A stretch of DNA of 64,000 nucleotides from Kineosporia sp. NBRC 101731 (lineage in GTDB: Bacteria; Actinomycetota; Actinomycetes; Actinomycetales; Kineosporiaceae), in the NCBI RefSeq assembly GCF_030269305.1, contig NZ_BSTC01000002.1, forward strand, positions 310,001 to 374,000, given 5' to 3'. A program made the translations under genes and the position numbers. Below, piece after piece: positions 8,410-16,698 of the stretch (the first letter of the stretch is position 1; the number at the start of each line of letters is the position of its first letter). The notes under the pieces are model-generated. The model was given only the letters and a program-made list of their open reading frames with translations. It ran no database searches and was not told the origin of the DNA.

Positions 8410-9336
8410 CTAGACCGTGAGCTCGAGTACCGCCAAGCCGGGATACAGCGCGAAAAGCACTGTGACCGGTAAAATCAGGAAGACCACGGGCACCATGGCA
8501 CCGATCTCCCGACGCCCACTGGACTCCATCAACCGACGCCTGGTCACTTCCCGGACGTCTTGGGCCTGAGCTCGCAGAACATCGGCCAGAGGAGTGCCCC
8601 GTTCGATCGCGACCACGATTCCGTCGACGAACCGGGCGAGGCTCGGGATCGCACTGCGCTCCGAGAGATCGTTGAGAGCGTCGATCAGAGATCGGCCGGT
8701 CCGGGCTTCCGCCAGGGTGCGACCGATCTCGGTCGGCAACTCACCGCGGCAGGTGCGGGCCACCCGGTCGAGAGCACCGAGCGGACCCTCGCCGGCGCCC
8801 ACAGCCAGGGCGAGAATCTCCGCCACCGCTGGGAACTCTGCCAGGATGTGCCGCTCACGCCGCCGAACCTGCCAGTCCAGCGCCTGGTCACGACCCAGCA
8901 CCCCGAGCAGCGTTCCGATCAGGACCAGGCCCACGAGCGAGACCACGCTCAGACCGCTCCCGACGGCGATCGCTGCCGCCACGCCGGCTCCTGCCCCTGT
9001 TCCCAGTGCTCCGGCCATCACCTGCTGGGCCCTGAACTGCTCGATGGAGACGCTCGTACCCGCCTGGCGAAGGCGTCTTTCCACCGAGGCGTTCCCACCA
9101 CTGACCCGAGCGGCCCCCCGCGCGGCCCGGAGCATGAACGGTTGGATCAACTCACGGATTGCCGATCCCTTGCCTGGCTGCCGCAGCTGCGACTCATCCA
9201 TGACAAGCCGGGCACCGCGCAGGTACGGCGCGAGACGTTCGTCCAGCGTGGGACGCCGGTTCCACGGGACGCCCAGGACCACGAGCCACCCGCCGATTCC
9301 GGTCAGGGCCCCTAGCAGAGCACCCAGTGCAGACAT
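8410..9336 (-). CDS. tadC: Type II secretion F-domain protein TadC
   Basis: This inner-membrane platform protein of the Tad pilus has 308 residues. It has an N-terminal membrane helix, a two-helix segment near residues 105-145 (GAGAGVAAAIAVGS and VVSLVGLVLIGTLLGVLG), a T2SSF cytoplasmic domain with ILALAVGAGEGPLGALDRVA and SLARFVDGIVVAIERGTPLADVL, and a C-terminal helix around PVVFLILPVTVLFALYPG. It starts within the last codon of tadB (one-base overlap), so the two are coupled. TadB and TadC together form the platform that couples the ATPase TadA to pilin polymerisation. Confidence 0.93.
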   Translation of the reverse strand: MSALGALLGALTGIGGWLVVLGVPWNRRPTLDERLAPYLRGARLVMDESQLRQPGKGSAIRELIQPFMLRAARGAARVSGGNASVERRLRQAGTSVSIEQFRAQQVMAGALGTGAGAGVAAAIAVGSGLSVVSLVGLVLIGTLLGVLGRDQALDWQVRRRERHILAEFPAVAEILALAVGAGEGPLGALDRVARTCRGELPTEIGRTLAEARTGRSLIDALNDLSERSAIPSLARFVDGIVVAIERGTPLADVLRAQAQDVREVTRRRLMESSGRREIGAMVPVVFLILPVTVLFALYPGLAVLELTV

Positions 9337-10199
9337 CAGCGCAACACCCGCTGCTCTTCAGGGAGCCGGCCGATCACTGTCATCAGGCGGTAAGCGAACA
9401 CGGAGGCGCCGGCGCCGACCGCCAGGACAACGGTGCCGGTGGAACTCTCATAGGCCTGTACGGACTCGGGTTTCGAGGCGAGAAGGGCCAGTACCAGCCA
9501 GGGCGCCGACACCGCCAGCCGGGCAGCGGAAACCGTCCAGCTCTGCCGGGCCTCCAGCTCCGACCGAACTCTCGCATCATCACGCAGGAACATGGAGAGG
9601 TTACGAAGGAGACGCCCGAGATCGGAGCCACCGACCTCACGCGTGATGCGCAGCGCCTCGCAGAGCCGGTCGCCAACGGGATCGGCCAGCCGGGACTTGA
9701 GGGCTTCCAGCGAGTCCCCGAAGCTGCCGGTGAGCCGATAGTCGCGGGCGAAGGCCCGGAACGGTGGACGCAGAGGTTCCGGGCCTCGTTCACCGAGGGC
9801 ACCCAGAGCCTCTGGAAGGGAGAGACCGGCGCGGACTCCCGAGGCCAGATTGTCGACGACATCGGGCCAGAGTTCACGGAAGCGCTGACGCCGTCGCCGC
9901 GCACGACCACGAGCCGCGGCGTAGGGCGCCCAACCCGCGATCGCAGCAAAGCATCCGGTGACCGGGAGAACGCCGGTGAAGGCGAGTACCACCAGTCCTA
10001 CTCCAGAGCCGGTCCCGGCGCATACAGCCAGGAAAGCGGTCGGAGACACAGACGGTAGATCTGCTTCGTCGAGCAGGGCTCTCAGACGACCCACCGGTGA
10101 CCGGCCGGCCAGACCCAGCAGACGGGGTGCCGGTTCCCAGCACGCCCACCAGATCAGGAACAGGCCCACACCCGCGGTCAGCCCGATCAGTGCACCCAC
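9336..10199 (-). CDS. tadB: Type II secretion F-domain protein TadB
   Basis: The 287-residue membrane protein has an N-terminal helix, a second pair of helices near residues 55-90, the T2SSF cytoplasmic domain (ELWPDVVDNLASGVRAGLSLPEAL, then ALRITREVGGSDLGRLLRNLS) and two C-terminal helices. The RAG(L/M)SLPEAL motif is diagnostic for TadB. The gene begins 4 bases after the tadA stop and overlaps tadC by one base. Confidence 0.93.
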   Translation of the reverse strand: MGALIGLTAGVGLFLIWWACWEPAPRLLGLAGRSPVGRLRALLDEADLPSVSPTAFLAVCAGTGSGVGLVVLAFTGVLPVTGCFAAIAGWAPYAAARGRARRRRQRFRELWPDVVDNLASGVRAGLSLPEALGALGERGPEPLRPPFRAFARDYRLTGSFGDSLEALKSRLADPVGDRLCEALRITREVGGSDLGRLLRNLSMFLRDDARVRSELEARQSWTVSAARLAVSAPWLVLALLASKPESVQAYESSTGTVVLAVGAGASVFAYRLMTVIGRLPEEQRVLR

Positions 10200-10203
10200 G
10201 CCG

Positions 10204-11433
10204 TCACCTCCAGCCGCCCCGCAGCACTGCCGCGACGTCGATCCCCGCGCGCTCGTACCGGTCCGGGTGCGGCGGGAATCCCTCGCTCCTCACCAGCCGG
10301 TCACCGCGCCGCCCGAAGATCTCGGTCGTCTCGATCACGTCTCCCTCGACCCGGCCCGGCACACCGACGATCTCGGTCACCCGGCGCCGCCCGTCACCGT
10401 CCAGGCGCACCTGCACCACGAGGTCGATCGAGCTGGCCACGGTCGGGACGATGAAGCGGCCGCTGACATTCTCACCCGCCAGCAGCGGAAGCGTGCACAT
10501 CTTGATCACCGCTTCCCGTGCGGAATTGGCATGCACGGTTGCCATTCCGGGGAGACCGCTATTGAGTGCGAGAAGCAGATCCAGACTTTCGGCCTGGCGC
10601 ACCTCACCGATCACGAGCCGGTTCGGGCGCATCCTCAGGGCTTCCTTCACCAGTCTGCGCAACGGGATCTCACCCGTTCCTTCCAGACTGGCCTGACGAC
10701 ACTGCATCGGAACGGTGTCCCGGAGGGTAGCCCTCAGTTCGAAAACCTCTTCACAGGTGATGACCCGCTCGTGAGCGGGTACCGAACCCAGCAGGCAGTT
10801 GAGCATCGTGGTCTTACCGGCCTGAGTTCCCCCGGACACCAGAATGTTGAGCCCGGCAACGACCGAAGCAGTGAGAAAATCCGCAGCCTGTGGGGTCAGT
10901 GTTCCCAGCGTGACAAGATCATCGATCCGGGACGAGACCACCGTGAACTTACGGATGTTCACGGCATAGGAGTGCCGGGTGATGTCCGGGATGACCACGT
11001 GGAGCCGGGAGCCGTCAGGCAACATCGCGTCCACGAAAGGACTCGCCAGATCGACCCGGCGTCCCGAGTGCTTCAGCATGCGCTCGACCAGGTCACGCAC
11101 CTCCTGATCCGTGAAAATGGTGGTGGTGAGCTCACTGACACCGGAACGAGCAATGAAGACGCGGCCTGGATCATTGATCCAGATCTCCTCGATCGACGGA
11201 TCGTCGAGGTACGCCTGGAGCGCGCCGAACCCGGACACTTCGTCGATCACCCGCTTCACCGCATGCCCGACGTCCGCGAGCGGCGGCAACGACCGCAGCA
11301 GTGAGCGTTCGTCGTACGCGGCCACCTCAGACTCGACGAGGCGACGCAGTCCGGCTGAATCACGACCGGGATCAATGCCTTCCCGGCGTATCCGCTCCCG
11401 TACCCCGTCGGAAACGATCGAGACAGCATCCAC
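10204..11433 (-). CDS. tadA: Tad/CpaF-type secretion ATPase
   Basis: This is the hexameric ATPase that powers Flp pilus extension. The 409-residue protein has the CpaF N-terminal helical domain, Walker A SGGTQAGKTT (about residue 200), the Asp box around RVITCEEVFEL, Walker B MRPNRLVIGEVR and the His box MATVHANSAREA. All catalytic motifs are intact. A GGGGG ribosome-binding site lies about 9 bases before the ATG. It is the first gene of the tad operon and is divergent from the FHA-FtsK gene. The shared 194-base promoter region contains two TT(A/G)TCCACAGG boxes. Confidence 0.95.
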   Translation of the reverse strand: MDAVSIVSDGVRERIRREGIDPGRDSAGLRRLVESEVAAYDERSLLRSLPPLADVGHAVKRVIDEVSGFGALQAYLDDPSIEEIWINDPGRVFIARSGVSELTTTIFTDQEVRDLVERMLKHSGRRVDLASPFVDAMLPDGSRLHVVIPDITRHSYAVNIRKFTVVSSRIDDLVTLGTLTPQAADFLTASVVAGLNILVSGGTQAGKTTMLNCLLGSVPAHERVITCEEVFELRATLRDTVPMQCRQASLEGTGEIPLRRLVKEALRMRPNRLVIGEVRQAESLDLLLALNSGLPGMATVHANSAREAVIKMCTLPLLAGENVSGRFIVPTVASSIDLVVQVRLDGDGRRRVTEIVGVPGRVEGDVIETTEIFGRRGDRLVRSEGFPPHPDRYERAGIDVAAVLRGGWR

Positions 11434-11536
11434 CGGATCCCCCTACTCATCCCCGTGGGGCCGCAAGCCCCGTGGCGGCCTGGCCGCCCGCCCCCCGTGA
11501 CCACAGCATAGGAAACCCGGACAGACCCTGCGCAAG

Positions 11537-11587
11537 TTATCCACAGGAATGGTGAAATTCGACGGCCCGGAGAAGGTTGTCCACAGG
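11537..11587. promoter_or_regulatory. Paired TT(A/G)TCCACAGG boxes between tadA and the FHA-FtsK gene
   Basis: TTATCCACAGG at 11537-11547 and TTGTCCACAGG at 11577-11587 lie in the same orientation, 40 bases apart (start to start), in the divergent intergenic region. They lie 104 and 144 bases upstream of the tadA start and 41-81 bases upstream of the FHA-FtsK start. Both match the actinobacterial DnaA-box consensus. The same pair recurs upstream of cpaB, and one copy lies upstream of comF. Confidence 0.7.
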
Positions 11588-11627
11588 TGGCCGTCGCTCC
11601 CGCCGCGAGGGGCGCACAATCGATGGC

Positions 11628-14600
11628 ATGAGAGTCCGCGTCACTGTTGTTCTTTCCGAGATTGAATTGACTGCAGTTAATGTCGAGATCCAAGTGCAGC
11701 CGGGAACGCTACTGGGGTCTGTGAGCGATCAGCTCTCAGCTGTTCTTCCTGAGCCAAATAATCTGAAGAAGAGATATTTTCACTGCGGCGGCCAATCCGT
11801 ACCACTGACCCATCCGATCGGCCTCCCACCGCTCGTCCAGGGGGCAACACTGGTACTCAGAGCCCAGGAGGACGTTCCGGCAACCACCTCCGGGGTCCTG
11901 GAGGTCCACACGGTGGCCGGACCGGATGCCGGTCTCACCCACGCCCTAACGGTGGGGCACCCGGTCCTCATCGGCAGACACCGTTCCTCCGGTATCTCGC
12001 TGGCCGACCCCGACATCTCCCGTCACCACGCCGAGATATCAGCTTCGGACGATGGTCTGACCGTCAGGGATCTCGGTTCCGCGAACGGAACCCGAGTAGC
12101 GGATCAGCTCATCGGAAATGCTGTGTTCGAGTTGCGGCCCGGCGACCTGGTACGGCTGGGCAACAGCACCCTGGCCGTACGGACGCCGACCCGACCGGCC
12201 GCTGCCGTCACCCCGGACGCCGAAGGCCATCTCATGGTCAATCGGCGTGCGTCCCAGGAGCCACTGAAGCCTTTTGCACTGATCACCTTCCCGCAGCCAC
12301 TGTCCACTCCGCCCCGCCCGCAACTGCCCTGGCTCATGATGCTGGCGCCCCTGCTGCTCGCAGTGCCCCTGGCACTGCTGTGGAGGCAACCCGCCTATCT
12401 CCTCATCGCTGCGATGAGCCCGCTCCTGATGCTCGGGCAGTACGCCACCGACCGCCGCCGGGGTGGCCGCGAGAGCCGATGGCTGGCCAAGGCACACCGG
12501 AAGCAGACGCTCGAGGCGGAAGAGGCCCTGGAGATGGCTCTTTCCCGAGATGCCGAATATCTGGAGACCGTCTACCCCGATCTGGCCCGTCTCGCAGTCA
12601 CGGCCCGGGTCCCCACCGACGACCTCTGGCTCCGGACACCGCGACAGCACGTGGCCCTGGCCGTACGAATCGGCCGGGGCGAGGAGCCCTCATGTGTGAT
12701 CAAGCGCGATCCGGGCCGGAGCGGCCCTGAGGACACCGGTGAAACCCATCCCGTGCTCCCTGACGTCCCCGTCGGGCTGGAGCTCAGGGATTTCTCCGTC
12801 GTCGGCATCTGTGGGCCTCGCCGAGCTGTTCTCGGTACGGCCCGGGCCGTCATCGGTCAACTGGCAGTACTCCACTCGCCGCGTGACATCTCCATCGGTC
12901 TCCTGCAGTCACAGCCGACCGGCTCCGGAGAGGCAGAGGCCGACCAGAGCGTGCCCGAGTGGGAGTGGCTGACCTGGCTCCCTCACCATTCACCCGACCC
13001 GTCCGCATCGCCGGGCGCGATTCGGGTGCTGGTGCTCGACGGGGCCAGGCGCCTGCGACGGCGACCGGACGTCGCGGAGACGCTGTCCCGGGCCGGGGTC
13101 ACAGACCCGGGTGACACCCGGGAGACCAGGCATGTCCTTCGTGCTGACCCTCTGCGAACCACCCATGCCGCCGGAACCGTCGTCTTCTGCCTGGAGCAGG
13201 ACGAAGCGTCGTTGCCCCTGGAATGCACTGCCACCATCGTTCACACCGACGGTGCCGACGACGCTGTACTGCACCGAGCTGGGCAGGTCCCGAGATCGTT
13301 CCTGCCCGACCTGGCCGGAGCACGGTGGGCCGACCGGTTGGCTCGCGACCTCGCCCCCCTGCGTGATGCCACTCCCGACGCACGCACCGACATCCCCCGT
13401 CAGGTCCGGCTGGTCGATCTTCTGCGTCAGGTGCAGAAGATCGATCCCCTGGACGGAGGATCGCTCGCGCAGGCCTGGCGATCGGGTCCGGCGAGAGAGG
13501 AGAGAGGATCGACTGTCGCCGTCCTCGGGCAGTCCGCGGCCGGCCCGGTGACCGTCGACCTCCGCGCGGACGGGCCCCACGCGCTGATCGGCGGCACCAC
13601 CGGATCGGGCAAGTCGGAGTTGCTCCAGACGCTGATCTCGTCGCTGGCCGCCGGAACCGGTCCGGACCAGCTCATCCTGTTGTTGGTCGACTACAAGGGT
13701 GGGGCTGCCTTCCAGGCCTGCACCGGGCTTCCCCACGTGGGCGCGGTACTCACCGACCTCGATCTTCCGTCGGCGCGCCGGGCCCTCTCATCCTTCACCG
13801 CAGAGCTGCGACGCCGTGAAAGGTTGCTCCTGCAGGCCGGGGCCACCGATGTCGATGCTTACGCCACCGCCCGGGCGCATCGTCCCGAGCTGGAGCCGAT
13901 GCCGCGGCTCGTGGTCGTCGTCGACGAGTTCCGGGTACTGGCCGAGGAACTTCCGGAGTTCGTCACCGGTCTGGTCCGTATCGCCACGGTAGGCCGCTCG
14001 CTGGGGGTTCACCTGGTGCTCGCCACCCAACGCCCGGCCGGAGTGGTCTCCCCGGACATCGCGGCCAACGTGAATCTGCGGATCGCCCTCCGGGTCCGGG
14101 ACGCTGCCGACTCGCAGGACCTGATTGCCGGTCCTGCGGCCGCGTGGCTACCCGCGATTCCGGGGCGCGCGCTCCTGAGGGTCGGGGCGGCAGCACCGGT
14201 GGAATTCCAGGCCGCGCGGGTGAACGCGCACCTGCCTGCGGACCAGGGCATCGGTACTCCGGTCGTCCGGCTGCTTCGATCATCCTCCCCTGCTGTACTT
14301 CGCGCCGAACCAACTGATGAACCGGCCTCGGACGACCGGGAAGACCGTCCCGGCGATCTGGAGCGACTGGTCGACTCGACCCGGTCGGCAGCCGCCGCGC
14401 TGGGTCTCGTACAGGCCCGGGCCCCGTGGCTGCCGGAACTTCCGTCCGAGCTGGAACTCGGCCGACTGCGTCGGGGTTCCCGCCCTGAACACGTGATTTT
14501 CGGGTTGAGCGACCTACCCCACGAGCAACGGCAGGAAGAAGCAGGCTGGGATCTCACCGCCGGTCACCTGGCGATCGTGGGCGGTGCTCGTTCCGGACGT

Positions 14601-15887
14601 TCCGGTGTCCTGCGCACGCTGAGCGTCAGCGCCACGAAAGCCGAAGATCCACGCGTCCACACATATGTGCTGGACTCGTCCGGAGGGCTCGTCGATCTGG
14701 AGACGCGCGGAGTGGCACGGGCTGTCGTGCGGCTCGACGACCATGAACGCGCGGGACGCCTGTTGCGTCGGCTGGGCAAAGAACTGTACGAGCGGCAGAG
14801 ACCGGTGTCCGGATCGGGATCACGAGTGCTTCTGCTCGTGGACGGGTGGGATGCTCTGATCACGGCCCGGTCAGAACCCGGTGGTGCCGCGCTGCTGGAC
14901 TGTCTGCTGGCGGTACTGCGGGACGGACCGGCCGCAGCGATGAACGTCGCCGTCACCGGCGCCCTTCCTCTGCTGACCGGACCGCATTCGTCGTTGTTCA
15001 CCCAGCGACTCGTCCTGAGTCTGCCCGATCCGGTGGACGCCATGATGGCTGGAGTACCGGCGGAACTCGCGCGCAGCCCAGGCCGGCCCGGGCGAGGTGC
15101 GTGGCTTTCCTCGGGACATTCTGAATTCCATGTGGTCCAGGTCGCCCGATCGGTGAGTGAGCCCGTCGGATCGGCTGCCGGAGAACCTGGGACGACGGAC
15201 GACGGCTGGGCTGTTCCCGCCCTTCCGACAAGGGTTTCCCGCTCCGCTCTGTCTCCGGCGGAAGCTCCCGGCAAGGGCTCGGGGATCGTCGTGCCGATCG
15301 GGATCGGTGGCGATCAGGCCCGGACAGTCGGTCTCGATGTGACCGCTGCCCCGGTGACGCTGATCCTCGGGAGCCGCGGCAGCGGTCGGACGACAGCCCT
15401 GTTCAGCCTGGCCGAGGGATTGGAGGAGCTGGGCGTCCCCACGTTCATTCTCGATCATCGCACCGCCCGGCGGACAACCACCGCCGCCGACCTCACAGCT
15501 CGTCTGACGCTGCTGCCGAGCACGGTGGTGCTGATGGACCTTCCCCCGGTACCTGGTGCCGCAGTTCCCGACGACGGCGATCTGGCCGAGGCTCTGTCAG
15601 CGCATCTGGCCGGTGCTCACGGCGAAGAGGGACACCTCGTCCTGACCGCCTCCGGCCATGACGTCGTCGGAGCGTACCGAGGGCCGCTGCTCCTGGCTCG
15701 CGGCGCCCGGCAGGGACTCGTCCTGGGAGTGCCCACGCTCACGGATGGGGAGGCGTTCGGGCTCCGGCTCGATCGTCACCCGGCCGGGCCGCCGGGTCGT
15801 GGCGTACTCGTCGCTGCCGGGACAATGATCTCTGTGCAGGTCGCTCACCCGGCATCAGCGGGCGCCCCCGGTCCCGGAGACGCGTGA
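11628..15887 (+). CDS. Orphan FHA-FtsK/SpoIIIE protein, EssC/EccC-like
   Basis: The protein has about 1419 residues. An N-terminal ubiquitin-like/FHA-like domain (1-85, as in EssC) is followed by a textbook FHA domain (about 95-185: GRH, SRHH, SANGTR), two membrane helices (about 230-270) and three FtsK/SpoIIIE ATPase domains. The first has an intact Walker A (GGTTGSGKSE, about 654), Walker B LLVDYKGG and VVVVDEF. The second (GGARSGRSG, about 983) and third (GSRGSGRTT, about 1247) have arginine in place of the Walker A lysine. This is the architecture of type VII secretion ATPases, but no WXG100 or other ecc/ess gene is near. An upstream TTG at 11577 is unlikely as start because it is inside a regulatory box. 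Divergent from tadA. Confidence 0.88.
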   Translation: MRVRVTVVLSEIELTAVNVEIQVQPGTLLGSVSDQLSAVLPEPNNLKKRYFHCGGQSVPLTHPIGLPPLVQGATLVLRAQEDVPATTSGVLEVHTVAGPDAGLTHALTVGHPVLIGRHRSSGISLADPDISRHHAEISASDDGLTVRDLGSANGTRVADQLIGNAVFELRPGDLVRLGNSTLAVRTPTRPAAAVTPDAEGHLMVNRRASQEPLKPFALITFPQPLSTPPRPQLPWLMMLAPLLLAVPLALLWRQPAYLLIAAMSPLLMLGQYATDRRRGGRESRWLAKAHRKQTLEAEEALEMALSRDAEYLETVYPDLARLAVTARVPTDDLWLRTPRQHVALAVRIGRGEEPSCVIKRDPGRSGPEDTGETHPVLPDVPVGLELRDFSVVGICGPRRAVLGTARAVIGQLAVLHSPRDISIGLLQSQPTGSGEAEADQSVPEWEWLTWLPHHSPDPSASPGAIRVLVLDGARRLRRRPDVAETLSRAGVTDPGDTRETRHVLRADPLRTTHAAGTVVFCLEQDEASLPLECTATIVHTDGADDAVLHRAGQVPRSFLPDLAGARWADRLARDLAPLRDATPDARTDIPRQVRLVDLLRQVQKIDPLDGGSLAQAWRSGPAREERGSTVAVLGQSAAGPVTVDLRADGPHALIGGTTGSGKSELLQTLISSLAAGTGPDQLILLLVDYKGGAAFQACTGLPHVGAVLTDLDLPSARRALSSFTAELRRRERLLLQAGATDVDAYATARAHRPELEPMPRLVVVVDEFRVLAEELPEFVTGLVRIATVGRSLGVHLVLATQRPAGVVSPDIAANVNLRIALRVRDAADSQDLIAGPAAAWLPAIPGRALLRVGAAAPVEFQAARVNAHLPADQGIGTPVVRLLRSSSPAVLRAEPTDEPASDDREDRPGDLERLVDSTRSAAAALGLVQARAPWLPELPSELELGRLRRGSRPEHVIFGLSDLPHEQRQEEAGWDLTAGHLAIVGGARSGRSGVLRTLSVSATKAEDPRVHTYVLDSSGGLVDLETRGVARAVVRLDDHERAGRLLRRLGKELYERQRPVSGSGSRVLLLVDGWDALITARSEPGGAALLDCLLAVLRDGPAAAMNVAVTGALPLLTGPHSSLFTQRLVLSLPDPVDAMMAGVPAELARSPGRPGRGAWLSSGHSEFHVVQVARSVSEPVGSAAGEPGTTDDGWAVPALPTRVSRSALSPAEAPGKGSGIVVPIGIGGDQARTVGLDVTAAPVTLILGSRGSGRTTALFSLAEGLEELGVPTFILDHRTARRTTTAADLTARLTLLPSTVVLMDLPPVPGAAVPDDGDLAEALSAHLAGAHGEEGHLVLTASGHDVVGAYRGPLLLARGARQGLVLGVPTLTDGEAFGLRLDRHPAGPPGRGVLVAAGTMISVQVAHPASAGAPGPGDA

Positions 15888-16275
15888 CAGGAGCGCCGCC
15901 CCCGGAACGGGCGCCTCTCCAGGCCCCGCGGGGCGACCCGAGCTCGGGCGAGCCGTGATGCACGGGAAGACGTCGGGCCACGGATCTGCGGAATCCTGCG
16001 TGGTTCCGCACAGCGACAGGGTGACGCGACGAGCCCCTCACCCATCACTCTCGGAGCTCGGCATGAGGCTCCCGTGACACTGGGCAACCAACTTCCAGCA
16101 GCTTGTGACATACAGCTACTGGAGCTCAAAATCGCCGGACCCAGTGCTTCAGTTACGGCGCCGAGCACAACTCAGTGTGTTCTATCCTTGCCACATGGTG
16201 ACATCGGTTTCGTTCGGTAACGAACGAACCCCGCACCGCTACAACACAGCTCGTGCTGTGGGGTCCAGGAAGGGT
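15888..16275. other. Intergenic region upstream of the RsbW-type gene
   Basis: No gene is supported here. It should contain the end of the FHA-FtsK transcript and the promoter of the rsbW-sigF operon. An in-frame upstream ATG exists at 16195 but the better ribosome-binding site belongs to the GTG at 16276. The region contains the hairpin described at 16209-16228. Confidence 0.5.
16209..16228. promoter_or_regulatory. Perfect 8-bp palindromic hairpin upstream of rsbW
   Basis: Arms TTCGTTCG and CGAACGAA enclose a GTAA loop, which in RNA would be a GNRA-type tetraloop. It lies about 48 bases upstream of the probable GTG start of the anti-sigma gene. It could be an operator for a dimeric regulator or a structured leader; the sequence alone does not decide. 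Confidence 0.5.
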
Positions 16276-16698
16276 GTGGGCACGATTTCGCTCGGCAGCC
16301 GCTCCGAGACCGTCCGGAGTACGGACACCGTCGATCTGCGGGTTCCGGCCGATCCCGCCTATCTGGCGATGATCCGCACGGCAACCGCCGGGTTGGCGAC
16401 ACGGCTCGATCTGACGCTGGACGAGATCGAGGACCTGCGCATCGCAGTCGATGAGGCGTGCTCCCTGCTTCTTCAGGGCCGCGCTCATCCCGACCGGGCG
16501 ATCCACGCCGAATTCGAGGTGGGGCCGCCGGGGAGCGGCACGCTGTCCATCCTCATCACCGGCCCGGTCAGCCAGCTCCCCGAGGGGCGCGGCTATGCCT
16601 GGGCAGTGCTGCAGGCGCTCGCGGGTGACGTCATCACCGGCATCGGGGAGAACGGCGCATGGATCAAGCTGACGTACGTCGGACGGGGAGACCAGTGA
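16276..16698 (+). CDS. rsbW: RsbW/UsfX-type anti-sigma factor
   Basis: This is a GHKL-fold anti-sigma factor of about 140 residues that should bind and inhibit the sigma factor encoded next. Visible are VDLRVPADPAYLAMIRTATAGLA at the N-terminus, the N-box region DLRIAVDEACSLLLQ and the terminal GRGYAWAVLQALAGDV. The N-box asparagine found in active RsbW kinases is missing (VDEACSLL), as in M. tuberculosis UsfX (AVDEVC), and the DxGxG box is not recognisable. It may therefore sequester sigma without strong kinase activity. The GTG start is chosen for the AGGA 5 bases upstream; an ATG at 16195 is possible. The stop overlaps the sigF start (GTGA). Confidence 0.85.
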   Translation: MGTISLGSRSETVRSTDTVDLRVPADPAYLAMIRTATAGLATRLDLTLDEIEDLRIAVDEACSLLLQGRAHPDRAIHAEFEVGPPGSGTLSILITGPVSQLPEGRGYAWAVLQALAGDVITGIGENGAWIKLTYVGRGDQ

